Below, piece after piece: positions 33,076 through 46,182 of a stretch of DNA of 64,000 nt. Under the pieces are notes generated by a model that was not told the DNA's origin, did no database searches, and saw nothing but the letters and a program-made list of their open reading frames with translations. The DNA is taken from the NCBI GenBank assembly GCA_002412885.1, contig DHVX01000048.1:1-64000 (forward strand). Reading direction: 5' to 3'. The DNA is from Bacteroidales bacterium UBA5197 (GTDB taxonomy: Bacteria > Bacteroidota > Bacteroidia > Bacteroidales > Lentimicrobiaceae). Both the position numbers and the translations under genes were made by a program. Numbering within the stretch: the stretch's first letter is position 1; every line of letters starts with the position of its first letter.

Positions 33076-34584
33076 TTACTTGTTTCTGGCCTTACTAAAT
33101 CGTTTGTATGTCAGCGCATCTGTGATATTCTTTCCCTGCCAGTTCAGTTTATGATATCCTTTCAGGTAATCATCCGTCCGCTCCTTGATTCTTTCATCAA
33201 AATGTTGTGCAGGTGCATAGTAATGACGATTCGGATAAAAATTGTTCCTTGTAGAATCAATTTGACGGAGAGTCTGGGGATCGAGGATTAAAACCGGAAG
33301 CGTACTACTATTAAGATTCATCATGAAATCTGTATGAAAAAATGCGCTGTCAGTATGTTTTACATTGTATCGTGCAATAATGAGATCCCAATTAAAAAAA
33401 CCAATAAACACAACAATTCCATAAGCAAACAAACTGTTTCTGACCAGCAGATACTGCACTGATTTCCGGTTTCTGAGCTTAATAAAGACAGTTATAATTC
33501 CGATCAACACCAGAATAAGAAAAGCAAACACCCAGATCCGTTTATATGCCAGATTGAAATAATGGATATACCAGATATTCCGGATGGCAACGGAAACCAC
33601 AAGCAATGCATTTTGCAGCAACCAGATTACGGATAGTCTCACCAGAAGCCTGTTCCCTGAATAAAAATTCAGGTTTCCCCTGAAATACCAGATAACAATA
33701 ACCATTGAAATTAACACCGATATAATCAGCAGCCAGGTACCTTCGTGTACAAATTGTTTCAGGTAACCTCCATCCCATTCAAAAAAGAGCCACACATGAT
33801 AAATATCCAGCACATTCATTACGGCCAGCGCAAGATTAAGAAAAGCAAGCAATAAGATTCCACTGTTCAATTCAGTTTTCAGGGCAGTGAACCGACCGGA
33901 AAACAACTTCCGGACACGATGCAGATTTTCACCCTGAGTTTCATTAAAAATATTCAGGCTCTTGTTATAATTTCCGAAGATAAAAGCAAAATACATCAGC
34001 AGAGCAGCAATTCCCAGCCAGAAAACATCAGGAGATATCCACAATGACAGTTTTTCCATCAGTTGTGTGAAGCTTTTCAGCACTCCCCCGGTAAGTTTGT
34101 TAAAGTAAGGACTTGATGCTGAGTAAAGCAAAATAAAAATTATAAACACGACCAAAGGCATGACAACAAGTCCGGCTTTGCGCAGAAATCTTCCTTTTCG
34201 CGAAACAGCATCAGACACCGAAAACAACTCCTTTATCCAGTTAAATGGCCCTGAAATTATGGCTGATGCCGAAGAGAACGCAACATTCACAGGAACCACC
34301 ATTGCCGGATAAGCTACTGCCCCCGTCAACAATACCAATGAAAGGATGTTGGCAAAAAGTGCGGCTCCGGCTCCATAAACTGCAACCATTGCTGCGCTGA
34401 GAAGAGAACCTGTAATCAGGTAAATATGAAACCGCAGTTTCAGGTTGATTCTCTTCTGAAAGTACATTATTCCAACCAGCAGCACATTGAATATTAGCAC
34501 ATTAACCCCTGCTTGCTGACGATGAAACAAATAAGTGAATAAAACTGAAAATACAACGGGCAAAACGAATAATGACCTTTTCAT
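33076..34584 (-). CDS. DUF4173 multi-pass membrane protein
   Basis: The 502-residue protein has about twelve membrane segments and a C-terminal soluble tail with YHKLNWQGKNITDALTYK. The pattern of short loops and the region around VAVYGAGAALFANILSL match DUF4173/DUF4153. Function unknown. It stands alone, convergent with the macro-domain gene. Confidence 0.75.
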   Translation of the reverse strand: MKRSLFVLPVVFSVLFTYLFHRQQAGVNVLIFNVLLVGIMYFQKRINLKLRFHIYLITGSLLSAAMVAVYGAGAALFANILSLVLLTGAVAYPAMVVPVNVAFSSASAIISGPFNWIKELFSVSDAVSRKGRFLRKAGLVVMPLVVFIIFILLYSASSPYFNKLTGGVLKSFTQLMEKLSLWISPDVFWLGIAALLMYFAFIFGNYNKSLNIFNETQGENLHRVRKLFSGRFTALKTELNSGILLLAFLNLALAVMNVLDIYHVWLFFEWDGGYLKQFVHEGTWLLIISVLISMVIVIWYFRGNLNFYSGNRLLVRLSVIWLLQNALLVVSVAIRNIWYIHYFNLAYKRIWVFAFLILVLIGIITVFIKLRNRKSVQYLLVRNSLFAYGIVVFIGFFNWDLIIARYNVKHTDSAFFHTDFMMNLNSSTLPVLILDPQTLRQIDSTRNNFYPNRHYYAPAQHFDERIKERTDDYLKGYHKLNWQGKNITDALTYKRFSKARNK

Positions 34585-34694
34585 ATATAGTTTTTCACAA
34601 TAACGATTTCATAGCCCGGATATTATAGTCCGGGTTAAATGTTGAAAAAAATATAGTTACAAGAGTATTGAAAGATACACGCAGTTCTTACAAT

Positions 34695-35660
34695 TTACCG
34701 CCACCTTTTGGCCATCCACTCTTCCTGTTTGGCAGGATTAAGAAATGTCCAGGCTAGTATCCGGCTGATTTTATTTCCTTGTCCCATCGGAATGGTCTGT
34801 ACCTCAACTGCATCAGCTTTTTTCAGCGCTTCATAAGCACTTTTGAGGTGGTTCTGCTTTGCAACCAATGTAGAAAACCAGTAACATGAATCAGAAAATT
34901 GTCTGCTTTGACGAATCATATTTACAATAAACTTCTCTTCACCTCCCGGACACCAGAGTTCACCGTTTTTGCCACCAAAATTTTTCACCGGAATTTCAGT
35001 TTCAGGAAGATTAAGATTTTTCAGTTTTCGCATAGTGCCTGCTTTCGCTTCCGCAACAGAGGCATGAAACGGTGGATTACAAATGCTCAGATCAATAGGT
35101 TCATCCTTGAACATGACGCCGTAAAAGGTTTCCTTCGAATTAGTTTGCAACCTCAATTCAACTTTCCCGGTTAATATCGGGTTTGCATTCACTATCTTTT
35201 TTGCAGAAGAAAGCGAAATTGTGTCAATATCAGATCCGATAAAAGACCAGCCGTATTCTTTAATTCCAATAATAGGATATACACAATTGGCACCAACACC
35301 AACATCAAAGCACTTAATCTTCTCTCCTATCGGGCTTTTTCCATAATTTTTGCGCTGAAGTAAATCTGCAATATGATGGATATAATCTGCTCTGCCTGGA
35401 ATAGGTGGACAAAGAAAATCCTGCGGAATATCCCAATAATCAAGATCATAATAATGTTTGAGCAGTGCTTTATTAAGCATTTTTACCGCTTCCGGATTGG
35501 CAAAATCTATGGATTCATCATCATAAACATTCAGCGTGACGAAAGATGCCAATTCGGGCAGGGTTTCTTTCAGCAAGGCGAAATTGTAGCGTTCCCGATG
35601 TTTGTTTCGCGGATGTAAACGGCTTTTTATCAGGGGATGTTCTTTCTTTTTTTCAGGCAT
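34695..35660 (-). CDS. rlmF: 23S rRNA (adenine-1618 N6)-methyltransferase
   Basis: The 321-residue SAM-dependent methyltransferase shows the RlmF signature LHPRNKHRERYNF near the start, FDVGVGANCVYPIIG as the SAM-binding loop near residue 130, and the catalytic NPPFHAS near residue 185. It methylates A1618 of 23S rRNA. Start chosen at 35660 (MPEKKKEHP) because the -7 box at 35696 would put the upstream ATG at 35678 almost on the transcription start; the longer form remains possible. Confidence 0.92.
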   Translation of the reverse strand: MPEKKKEHPLIKSRLHPRNKHRERYNFALLKETLPELASFVTLNVYDDESIDFANPEAVKMLNKALLKHYYDLDYWDIPQDFLCPPIPGRADYIHHIADLLQRKNYGKSPIGEKIKCFDVGVGANCVYPIIGIKEYGWSFIGSDIDTISLSSAKKIVNANPILTGKVELRLQTNSKETFYGVMFKDEPIDLSICNPPFHASVAEAKAGTMRKLKNLNLPETEIPVKNFGGKNGELWCPGGEEKFIVNMIRQSRQFSDSCYWFSTLVAKQNHLKSAYEALKKADAVEVQTIPMGQGNKISRILAWTFLNPAKQEEWMAKRWR

Positions 35661-35695
35661 AACAAAACAATTTGGCAAACAACTTCAGGTTGCTG

Positions 35696-35703
35696 CAAAG
35701 GTA
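35696..35703 (-). promoter_or_regulatory. -7 box of rlmF
   Basis: The minus strand reads TACCTTTG (TAnnTTTG), 35 nt upstream of the preferred ATG at 35660. Confidence 0.5.
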
Positions 35704-35842
35704 AGCGAAGTGGGCTGAGAACATGAATAAAAAGATTCGGGATAGAGATAAACCTGCAAATGAGCGCTTTGACCAGTTAAAATGCCAGGCATTTATCAAT
35801 TGATGCAGCCAACGTTGAGTCCATTCCGAAAACTGAATTATT

Positions 35843-35934
35843 GCCACCAAACCACGAAACCACTAAAACTCACCAATCTTAATACATTGCTATACAACAG
35901 TTTGTGCAATTTGGTGTTTTGGAGCTTTGGTGGC
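35843..35934. repeat. Intergenic inverted repeat between rlmF and YCII gene
   Basis: GCCACCAAA at 35843-35851 pairs with TTTGGTGGC at 35926-35934. The inner flanks are further, imperfectly complementary (CCACGAAACCACTAAAAC against GTTTTGGAGC). The arms enclose about 74 bp with no open frame. It could be a small mobile or REP-like element; no second copy was found in the window. Confidence 0.55.
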
Positions 35935-35972
35935 TAGTCTTCTTAATCGACTTTTCGAAGCAAGCTCAAAGT

Positions 35973-36440
35973 TTAAAACCCCACCTTCCATATCTTATCT
36001 GAAACCGGCAGATACTCAGGCAAGGCAGCAGAGCCATACCACTTAAACAATTCAGCGTCCAGCAGTTTTGAACTGATTGCCGGATCAGTCTGCAGCAATT
36101 CTTCCGCTTTTTCGGATGTTGCCACATTCAGAATAAAAATTCCCCGATAGCTGTGGTCGTTTTTCCCTAACGGACCCGCAACAATGAGTTCACCGGTTTC
36201 AACCAGCCTTCCGATATTGGCCATATGCCCTGAAAAACAACTGTCGATAAATGCCTTGTCGGTGGTGGTATTGCTTCCAGTTTTCAGCATAACCAGCACA
36301 TAGCCTTTCATGCCATAATCATCAGCGCCCAATGATTTTGCAAGAACAGAATCATACACAGGGTTGATTTTTTGCCCGATGGCGGTTGATGCCATCATCT
36401 GAACCAAAGCAAGGAATATTAACGGCTTTATCATTTTCAA
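35973..36440 (-). CDS. Exported YCII-domain protein
   Basis: The 155-residue protein has a signal peptide (residues 1-22, ending TAIGQ) and a ferredoxin-like YCII domain (YVLVMLKTGSN, FIDSCFSGHMANIGRLVETGELIVAGPL, IFILNVAT, AELFKWYG). YCII proteins are usually cytoplasmic and of unknown function; an exported one is less common but regular in Bacteroidota. It follows no gene closely. Function not assigned. Confidence 0.8.
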   Translation of the reverse strand: MKMIKPLIFLALVQMMASTAIGQKINPVYDSVLAKSLGADDYGMKGYVLVMLKTGSNTTTDKAFIDSCFSGHMANIGRLVETGELIVAGPLGKNDHSYRGIFILNVATSEKAEELLQTDPAISSKLLDAELFKWYGSAALPEYLPVSDKIWKVGF

Positions 36441-36508
36441 TTTGAGTTTAACATTACCCTGGTTTTGATTCTGTTGTAAGGAATTAAACTATATTGAATG
36501 AAAACAGT

Positions 36509-40138
<3,630 letters not shown>

Positions 40139-40471
40139 AGTTCATTTGTACGAGTGAAATTCAAGAGTAGAAATTGAGAATTGTGAGCCCTGGAACAATT
40201 GCCCTGTTAATTCAAGTTATATTCTCAGCAAAACGGTTTAGATACATCCCATTTGTTTCAAGGTCAAAAGTAACAGAAAATTTCAAACAAGGGATAAAAA
40301 TAAGCAAATGGCAAAGAAAGATAATAGACAAATTGATCATATAGTTCCTAATAAATCTACCAATTACCTGACCGCTTCAAACAACTTTACACTGATATCA
40401 GCAAATGCAATTATGTTAATCTGAAGTCAGTGTCTGATATAAGAAGCAATTTATCAAGCATATACAGTTAA
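40139..40471. other. Gene-free region upstream of the hybrid kinase
   Basis: AT-rich, 333 bp, with no credible open frame. It contains a minus-strand -7 box at 40265-40272 and nothing else I can name. Confidence 0.5.
40265..40272 (-). promoter_or_regulatory. Possible -7 box of the hybrid kinase
   Basis: The minus strand reads TACTTTTG (TAnnTTTG), about 127 nt upstream of the kinase ATG. The leader would be long and no -33 element is at normal spacing, so this is tentative. Confidence 0.35.
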
Positions 40472-42007
40472 TTATTCATGATGTAGTGCTTCTTTATGTC
40501 TTTGTTTAAGAATTTCCTGAAGCGGATGCTGAGTAAGCAAAGACTCTATCCAGGCTGTAAAGTCAAAAATCCGCAGAACTTGCTGTTCAAATACATCATT
40601 CTTAATACTTTGCATTTCAGGTTGATACTTTTCGAAAAGCTTTGCCTTTTTAATGCCAGTACCAGGTATATGTTTAACCAGAAATTTGAACATAAAACGT
40701 TCAATTTTATAACCCTTTTCGTTACCCGAAAGATCTCTTTTCATCGAACGTATCTCATATCTGATCAACTCTTCATCACCTAATTTATAGAGAATCATCA
40801 GGTTAACAAGTCTGATGGTTCTATAAAGCGGAAGATAAAAGTAACTTTTCCCGGTAATTATTATCTGACTTAAAAACTTATGTGCCTTCTGATATTTTGA
40901 TTCACCAAAGAAAATTAGCGAAGTATATAAACACAACTCCGCTTGCCGGGCTCTGCTCAAAAGACTAAATTTATCGTACAGACTTTCTTTGTAGTTATCC
41001 TTTAATTCGGCAGAAGCGTGAAAATCACCGGTATCAAGATGTGGGAATAGTTCAAATAAATAGGTTATACAGGTTAAATGTATTTTGAAATCGATGGAAG
41101 GACTCTCAATTTTCTTCAGCTGTTCAATAAAATAACGCATACCATTATAATTATGGATGCTTCTGAGACTCTCCAAAACACCTTCAAGCGTATGCAAATA
41201 ATAGACTGGAGGCTTACTCCATAAGTGTTTGTTTGCTTCAAAAAGATTATTCAGCTCATAGTATGAACGCAGGGCTGATTTATAATCACCAACACTGATC
41301 AGATAATTTGATTGAAACAATTGGTGCAGTTTGCTTATTTCGAAGTTTTCAGGCGATAAAGTCGCTACCAAACTTAATTCACTATAAACCAAATCGTTCA
41401 GGTCATTTTTCTCCTTTTGTGATCTGGCATAACCTTTGTAAACCACCCGATGTTTCAATATTTCGTACAACGAAGATTGCTCATTTATTTTCCTGATGTA
41501 TTTAAGTGATTCATTTAGCTTGAACTGCTTTTTCAGGAGTTGTTGTTCATCGATATCGGGAAAGTTTAACGCCAGCAGATACTCAAGTTCCAGACGATTG
41601 GCAAGTAGAAGCACGAAATAGTTCTCATATTTTTCTGCCTGAATCATCACATTTCTCAGCAAATCGAAGCATTCATCGTACAATGATTTTTCGAATAAAA
41701 TCCTGGCTTTTAGAATCTTATTGAACAATGCATAAAAACTATCCTGATTCTTTCTAAGTTCCAGCATCGTATCAAGCAGAATCTCAAAAAGATACTTCAC
41801 TGTAGTTTCAAATGCTACATCAGGGCACTTTTTAAGAAATATTGAACGTAGTTCAGCTATCGATTTGCCTTGCTCTGGTTCGATGGAATCATAAAGCATC
41901 AAATAATCAGGGACAGATTTTTTATGAAAATTTTTCTTCCGGAAAGCCTTCCTTTCAGGAATTGTCATAGAATGAACAAGATGAACAAGTGATTCAAATT
42001 TAGTCAT
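40472..42007 (-). CDS. Helical-repeat (TPR-like) cytoplasmic protein of unknown function
   Basis: The 511-residue protein is almost all helix, with repeated amphipathic pairs (e.g. SLYDECFDLLRNVMIQAEKY, KSALRSYYELNNLFEA, KYQKAHKFLSQII) resembling degenerate TPR units. The N-terminus has MTIPERKAFRKKN, and the protein has no signal peptide, membrane segment or DNA-binding motif. I recognise no named family. The start at 42007 (MTKFESLVHLVHS) is preferred over 42091, whose extra 28 residues have low complexity. It is divergent from the ribokinase gene and sits where the regulator of a ribose locus would be expected, but nothing in it indicates DNA binding. Confidence 0.7.
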   Translation of the reverse strand: MTKFESLVHLVHSMTIPERKAFRKKNFHKKSVPDYLMLYDSIEPEQGKSIAELRSIFLKKCPDVAFETTVKYLFEILLDTMLELRKNQDSFYALFNKILKARILFEKSLYDECFDLLRNVMIQAEKYENYFVLLLANRLELEYLLALNFPDIDEQQLLKKQFKLNESLKYIRKINEQSSLYEILKHRVVYKGYARSQKEKNDLNDLVYSELSLVATLSPENFEISKLHQLFQSNYLISVGDYKSALRSYYELNNLFEANKHLWSKPPVYYLHTLEGVLESLRSIHNYNGMRYFIEQLKKIESPSIDFKIHLTCITYLFELFPHLDTGDFHASAELKDNYKESLYDKFSLLSRARQAELCLYTSLIFFGESKYQKAHKFLSQIIITGKSYFYLPLYRTIRLVNLMILYKLGDEELIRYEIRSMKRDLSGNEKGYKIERFMFKFLVKHIPGTGIKKAKLFEKYQPEMQSIKNDVFEQQVLRIFDFTAWIESLLTQHPLQEILKQRHKEALHHE

Positions 42008-42248
42008 TTCGGGAATTTTGTAAATGTAAAAGCCAGTTGAAATATCAGACAGAGGTTGTAAAAAATTAATGTTAACATTTTTCCTGGACAAAAATAATTA
42101 AAATTACCAGAAATGCTCAATTTATTAAATGCAGTTTTTACATTAATGACTGTTTATCAGTACTTTTAAATATTACCCAAAATTAATAGTCTATTTTTCA
42201 ATTACAGTATTGGTGAAATTATTGATTTTTTTCGTGTAATGTTCTTGA

Positions 42249-42256
42249 TAGATTTG
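42249..42256 (+). promoter_or_regulatory. -7 box of the ribokinase-SusC-ARH operon
   Basis: TAGATTTG matches TAnnTTTG, 22 nt before the rbsK ATG. A TTG at 42222-42224 is 24 nt upstream, longer than the usual 19-21, which would fit a promoter that needs an activator. Confidence 0.55.
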
Positions 42257-42278
42257 CTCCGTAATTAAACAAAAAAAT

Positions 42279-43199
42279 ATGCAGCGCAAAAAATTAGTAG
42301 TCGTTGGAAGTTGCAATACCGACATGGTGATAAAAGCAGATCGGTTGCCAATTCCCGGAGAAACAGTATTGGGAGGAGTGTTCTTTATGAATCCTGGTGG
42401 CAAAGGAGCAAATCAGGCTGTTGCTGCTGCCCGCATGGGTGGGAACGTTACATTAATCTCAAAAACCGGAAATGATGTTTTCGGAAGACAGTCGGTTACA
42501 CTGTATGATGCAGAAAACATCAAAACCGATTATATTTTTTCAGATCCTAATAATCCATCGGGAGTTGCGTTAATAACCGTTGATTCGTTTGGCGAAAACT
42601 GCATAGTTGTAGCTTCAGGTGCAAATGCTTCCTTATGTCCTTCTGACATTGAAAAAGCAACTGCAGAAATTGAAAGCAGCGATCTTGTGCTGATGCAACT
42701 TGAAATTCCTATCGATACGGTAGAATATGTTGCAGAGCTGGCCAACAACAAGGGTATAAAAGTTATATTGAACCCTGCGCCCGCCCGGGCATTATCTGAC
42801 AAACTGCTGCGCAATATTTACATCATCATCCCCAATAAAAGCGAAGCTGAAATTCTTTCAGGTATCAAAGTCAGTGATCGCGAAACTGCCAAACAGGCAG
42901 CTGACATCATCAGTGCCAAAGGCGTTGACATTGTAATAATAACACTAGGCAGTCAGGGCGCATTAATAAAAGAGCACAATGACTACCACTTTGTAGAGGC
43001 TGTAAAAGTTGATGCCGTAGATACAACTGCTGCCGGTGATGTATTTTGCGGAACAGTTTGCGTAGGCCTTGCAGAAGGAAAATCGATCCGCGAATCGGTT
43101 GAGCTTGCCGCCAGAGCATCGGCCATCACAGTTACACGAATGGGAGCTCAATCTTCTATTCCAACACGCGTTGAATTAACAACATTTGGTCAGAACTAA
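42279..43199 (+). CDS. rbsK: Ribokinase (PfkB family)
   Basis: The 306-residue PfkB kinase phosphorylates D-ribose to ribose 5-phosphate. Ribokinase features: GSCNTDMV near residue 10, NPGGKGANQAVAAARMGG near residue 38 (substrate loop), LNPAPAR near residue 166, ITLGSQGA near residue 222, and the catalytic DTTAAGDVFCG near residue 247. It is the first gene of the plus-strand locus, with susC 13 bp downstream, so the operon substrate should yield ribose or a close pentose inside the cell. Confidence 0.94.
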   Translation: MQRKKLVVVGSCNTDMVIKADRLPIPGETVLGGVFFMNPGGKGANQAVAAARMGGNVTLISKTGNDVFGRQSVTLYDAENIKTDYIFSDPNNPSGVALITVDSFGENCIVVASGANASLCPSDIEKATAEIESSDLVLMQLEIPIDTVEYVAELANNKGIKVILNPAPARALSDKLLRNIYIIIPNKSEAEILSGIKVSDRETAKQAADIISAKGVDIVIITLGSQGALIKEHNDYHFVEAVKVDAVDTTAAGDVFCGTVCVGLAEGKSIRESVELAARASAITVTRMGAQSSIPTRVELTTFGQN

Positions 43200-43212
43200 T
43201 AAAACCTGCAAT

Positions 43213-46167
43213 ATGAAACCAATCATAAACTGCAAAAAAATGAGATACACCCTAACCGGGCTTATACTTATGCTTGTGATGGCTCTGCCAGCAACACTCA
43301 AAGCACAGGACACCAAGCCATTAAAGGTTTCAGGAAGTGTTCTTGATGCTACAAGTTCCGAAACTATGCCGGGAGTAAATATTTCCATCAAGGGCACACA
43401 AACCGGAACGGTAACCGATATCAGCGGAAAGTTCAGCATTGACGCTTTAAAAGGTTCAGTGCTTGTCTTCAGTTTTATTGGTTATGAAACCACAGAATTA
43501 ATTATTGATTCAAAAACCAGCCTGAATGTCAGGCTTAAACCAACCATTGAATCTCTTGAAGAGGTGGTTGTAATCGGTTATGGCATTACCACCCGAAAAG
43601 AAGTTACCGGCTCAATTGCTACGGTAAAGGCTGAGGATTTTAACAAAGGCGCTTACAGCAGTCCGATGGGTCTTTTGCAGGGAAAAGTTGCCGGACTTTC
43701 CATTACAAGGCCTAACGGTGCTGACCCACAGGCAGGTTATCAGATTCTGTTGCGTGGAACCAATACCCTAACTTCAGGACAAGGTCCGTTAATTATTGTG
43801 GATGGAGTTTCAGGTGTTGACCTGAAAAATGTCAGTTTTGAAGAAGTAGAATCCATCGATGTACTTAAAGATGGTGCTGCAGCTGCAATTTATGGCACCA
43901 GAGGTTCGAATGGGGTAATCATTATCACTACCAAAAGAGCAAAAACCGGAGCAAGTAAGGTTGAGTACTCAGCTTATATGACTGTTCAGGTAGCTCCTCG
44001 CGGTGTTGAAAACCTTACTGCATCACAATTTAAGGAAGCGATTGAAAAGTATGCACCAGATAAAGCCGGAAGTCTTTATGGTGCAGAAACTGACTGGTTT
44101 AAGGAAGTAACAAGACCGATGCCATTTAGTCAAAAACATAATCTGGCAATATCGGGTGGAAATGAGAACTTCTCGCACCGTACCGTTATTTTTGCAGATA
44201 AATCTGAAGGACTTTTAAAGGACAATGAATCCAATAAATACCTGCTCAAAACAAACATCAACCAAAAAGCACTTGGAGGAATCCTTACTCTTGACTACAA
44301 TCTGAGTTATGGAATGCGCAATTACAAACCTGCCAATTACGACTTATTCTATCAGGCTTTTATCCGAAACCCAACTTCTCCGGTTTATGATCCTGAGAAT
44401 GAATATACCGGAGGTTACACCCTTATTTCAGGAATGGATTATTACAACCCTGTAGCCATGTTGAATGAGCGCACAAGAAACGGCAAAACTGATGATGCCG
44501 GCGCAAACATCCGGGCTACACTTAAAATTACCGATAACCTAAACTGGGTAAATATGGCTTCCATTGAGAAATCAGACTGGGAAGAGCTTTCTTATCGTAC
44601 GAAATACTATCCCAGCAGGTTAGGAAGCAATGGAGAAGCCGAAGTGAGTAATGGTCGCAGCAGCGATGTTCAGTACGAAAGCACGATCAACTACACTGAA
44701 TCGTTGAACAAACATAATTTTCAAGCCTTGGCCGGTTATTCATTTGAAGAAGTTGAAGCCAACAATTCATACATGATCAACTCTGGGTTTGATACCGATC
44801 TTTACGGACCTCACAACATAGGAGCAGGTATTGCACTCGGTGAAGGAACAGCATCAATGGGATCATACAAGGGAAAAAGCCGGTTGATATCATTTTTCGG
44901 ACGGGCAATGTACAACTATGATGAACGTTATCTCGCAGCAATTTCCTTAAGGCGTGAAGGCTCATCAAGATTTGGAGATAACCATAAATGGGGATGGTTT
45001 CCATCTGCCAGTTTTGGATGGAGAATCAATCAGGAAGATTTTATGGAAAACCTAACCTGGGTCAGCGATTTAAAACTACGTGTGGGCTATGGTGTTACCG
45101 GAAATCAGGATATCGGAAATTATCGCTCACTCCTCCTTATGGGACGCGCAGGCAAATTCTTTTATAACGGAGAGTGGATCAATACATACCAACCAACAAG
45201 CAATCCAAACCCTGATCTGAAATGGGAAAATAAATCAGAGATCAATGCAGGTATTGATTTCGCAGTTCTGAAAAACAGACTTGGCGGCTCGCTTGATATT
45301 TATTACCGCAAAAGTACCGACCTTCTCTACACTTATAATGTGTCAGTTCCACCCTATCTCTTCAATGAGCTATTTACCAATGTAGGAACCATAAGCAACA
45401 GAGGTATTGAATTAACGCTTAGGGGAGTGCCTGTTAAAAGAGGTGAATTTGAATGGACATCAATACTTACATTCAGCCGAAACAGCAATATCCTTGAGAA
45501 ATTTTCAAATGAAGAGTTTACCGACAAATCATACGATCTTGGATGGATTGGTGGTGCGATCGGCGTAAATAGTCAGAAAATCCGCGAAGGAGAAAGCCTT
45601 GGAACTTTTTACGGTCCGGTTTGGATCGGGCTTGATGAACTTGGCCGTGACCTCTTTAAAAATGCCAATCCTGTAGGACTTGTAAATCCTGAAGATTGGG
45701 AAGTAATCGGAAATGCTTACCCCGATTTTACCCTTGGATGGAGTAACTTTCTGAAATACGGTGACTGGGATTTCAGTTTTGCCCTGCGTGCAAGCATTGG
45801 CGGTGATGTATTGAATACGTATCGACTCTATTATGAAAACTGGGGAACTTTCGGATTAAATAATGTCACACTTACACAGTTTGAAAATCCTGAGTTTGTT
45901 GGTAATGCCCGATATTCATCAAAGTACGTGGAAGATGCAACTTTTGTAAAACTTGACAATATTTCGATTGGATACAATTTGCCGGTAAACAATAAGTACG
46001 TCACTAACCTGAGGCTTTATGCAACTGCGCAGGATGTGCTCACAATTACAGGCTACAAAGGACTTGATCCGGAAGTTAACCTCGGTGGTCTGACCCCTGG
46101 TATTGAGTACCTCTCATACTACCCAAGAACTACAGTGTTGACTTTGGGCTTAAATGTTTCATTCTAG
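43213..46167 (+). CDS. SusC/RagA-type TonB-dependent outer-membrane transporter
   Basis: The 984-residue protein has a signal peptide (ending TLKAQ), a carboxypeptidase-regulatory-like N-terminal domain at about 35-115 (VSGSVLDATSSETMPGVN), a TonB-box/plug region with SLEEVVVIGYG and GRxPG-like loop at about 115-240 (IIVDGVSG, DGAAAAIYGTRGSNGVIIITTK), and a C-terminal 22-strand barrel ending ...LTLGLNVSF. It forms the outer-membrane import channel with the SusD-like lipoprotein. The start at 43213 lies after the rbsK stop; a frame start at 43186 would overlap rbsK. Confidence 0.95.
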   Translation: MKPIINCKKMRYTLTGLILMLVMALPATLKAQDTKPLKVSGSVLDATSSETMPGVNISIKGTQTGTVTDISGKFSIDALKGSVLVFSFIGYETTELIIDSKTSLNVRLKPTIESLEEVVVIGYGITTRKEVTGSIATVKAEDFNKGAYSSPMGLLQGKVAGLSITRPNGADPQAGYQILLRGTNTLTSGQGPLIIVDGVSGVDLKNVSFEEVESIDVLKDGAAAAIYGTRGSNGVIIITTKRAKTGASKVEYSAYMTVQVAPRGVENLTASQFKEAIEKYAPDKAGSLYGAETDWFKEVTRPMPFSQKHNLAISGGNENFSHRTVIFADKSEGLLKDNESNKYLLKTNINQKALGGILTLDYNLSYGMRNYKPANYDLFYQAFIRNPTSPVYDPENEYTGGYTLISGMDYYNPVAMLNERTRNGKTDDAGANIRATLKITDNLNWVNMASIEKSDWEELSYRTKYYPSRLGSNGEAEVSNGRSSDVQYESTINYTESLNKHNFQALAGYSFEEVEANNSYMINSGFDTDLYGPHNIGAGIALGEGTASMGSYKGKSRLISFFGRAMYNYDERYLAAISLRREGSSRFGDNHKWGWFPSASFGWRINQEDFMENLTWVSDLKLRVGYGVTGNQDIGNYRSLLLMGRAGKFFYNGEWINTYQPTSNPNPDLKWENKSEINAGIDFAVLKNRLGGSLDIYYRKSTDLLYTYNVSVPPYLFNELFTNVGTISNRGIELTLRGVPVKRGEFEWTSILTFSRNSNILEKFSNEEFTDKSYDLGWIGGAIGVNSQKIREGESLGTFYGPVWIGLDELGRDLFKNANPVGLVNPEDWEVIGNAYPDFTLGWSNFLKYGDWDFSFALRASIGGDVLNTYRLYYENWGTFGLNNVTLTQFENPEFVGNARYSSKYVEDATFVKLDNISIGYNLPVNNKYVTNLRLYATAQDVLTITGYKGLDPEVNLGGLTPGIEYLSYYPRTTVLTLGLNVSF

Positions 46168-46182
46168 TTAAACAAACCTGTT

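Noticed and set aside
40472..42007. Helical-repeat protein as the locus regulator
   Set aside because: It is divergent from rbsK as a regulator often is, but no DNA-binding or sensor motif can be seen.
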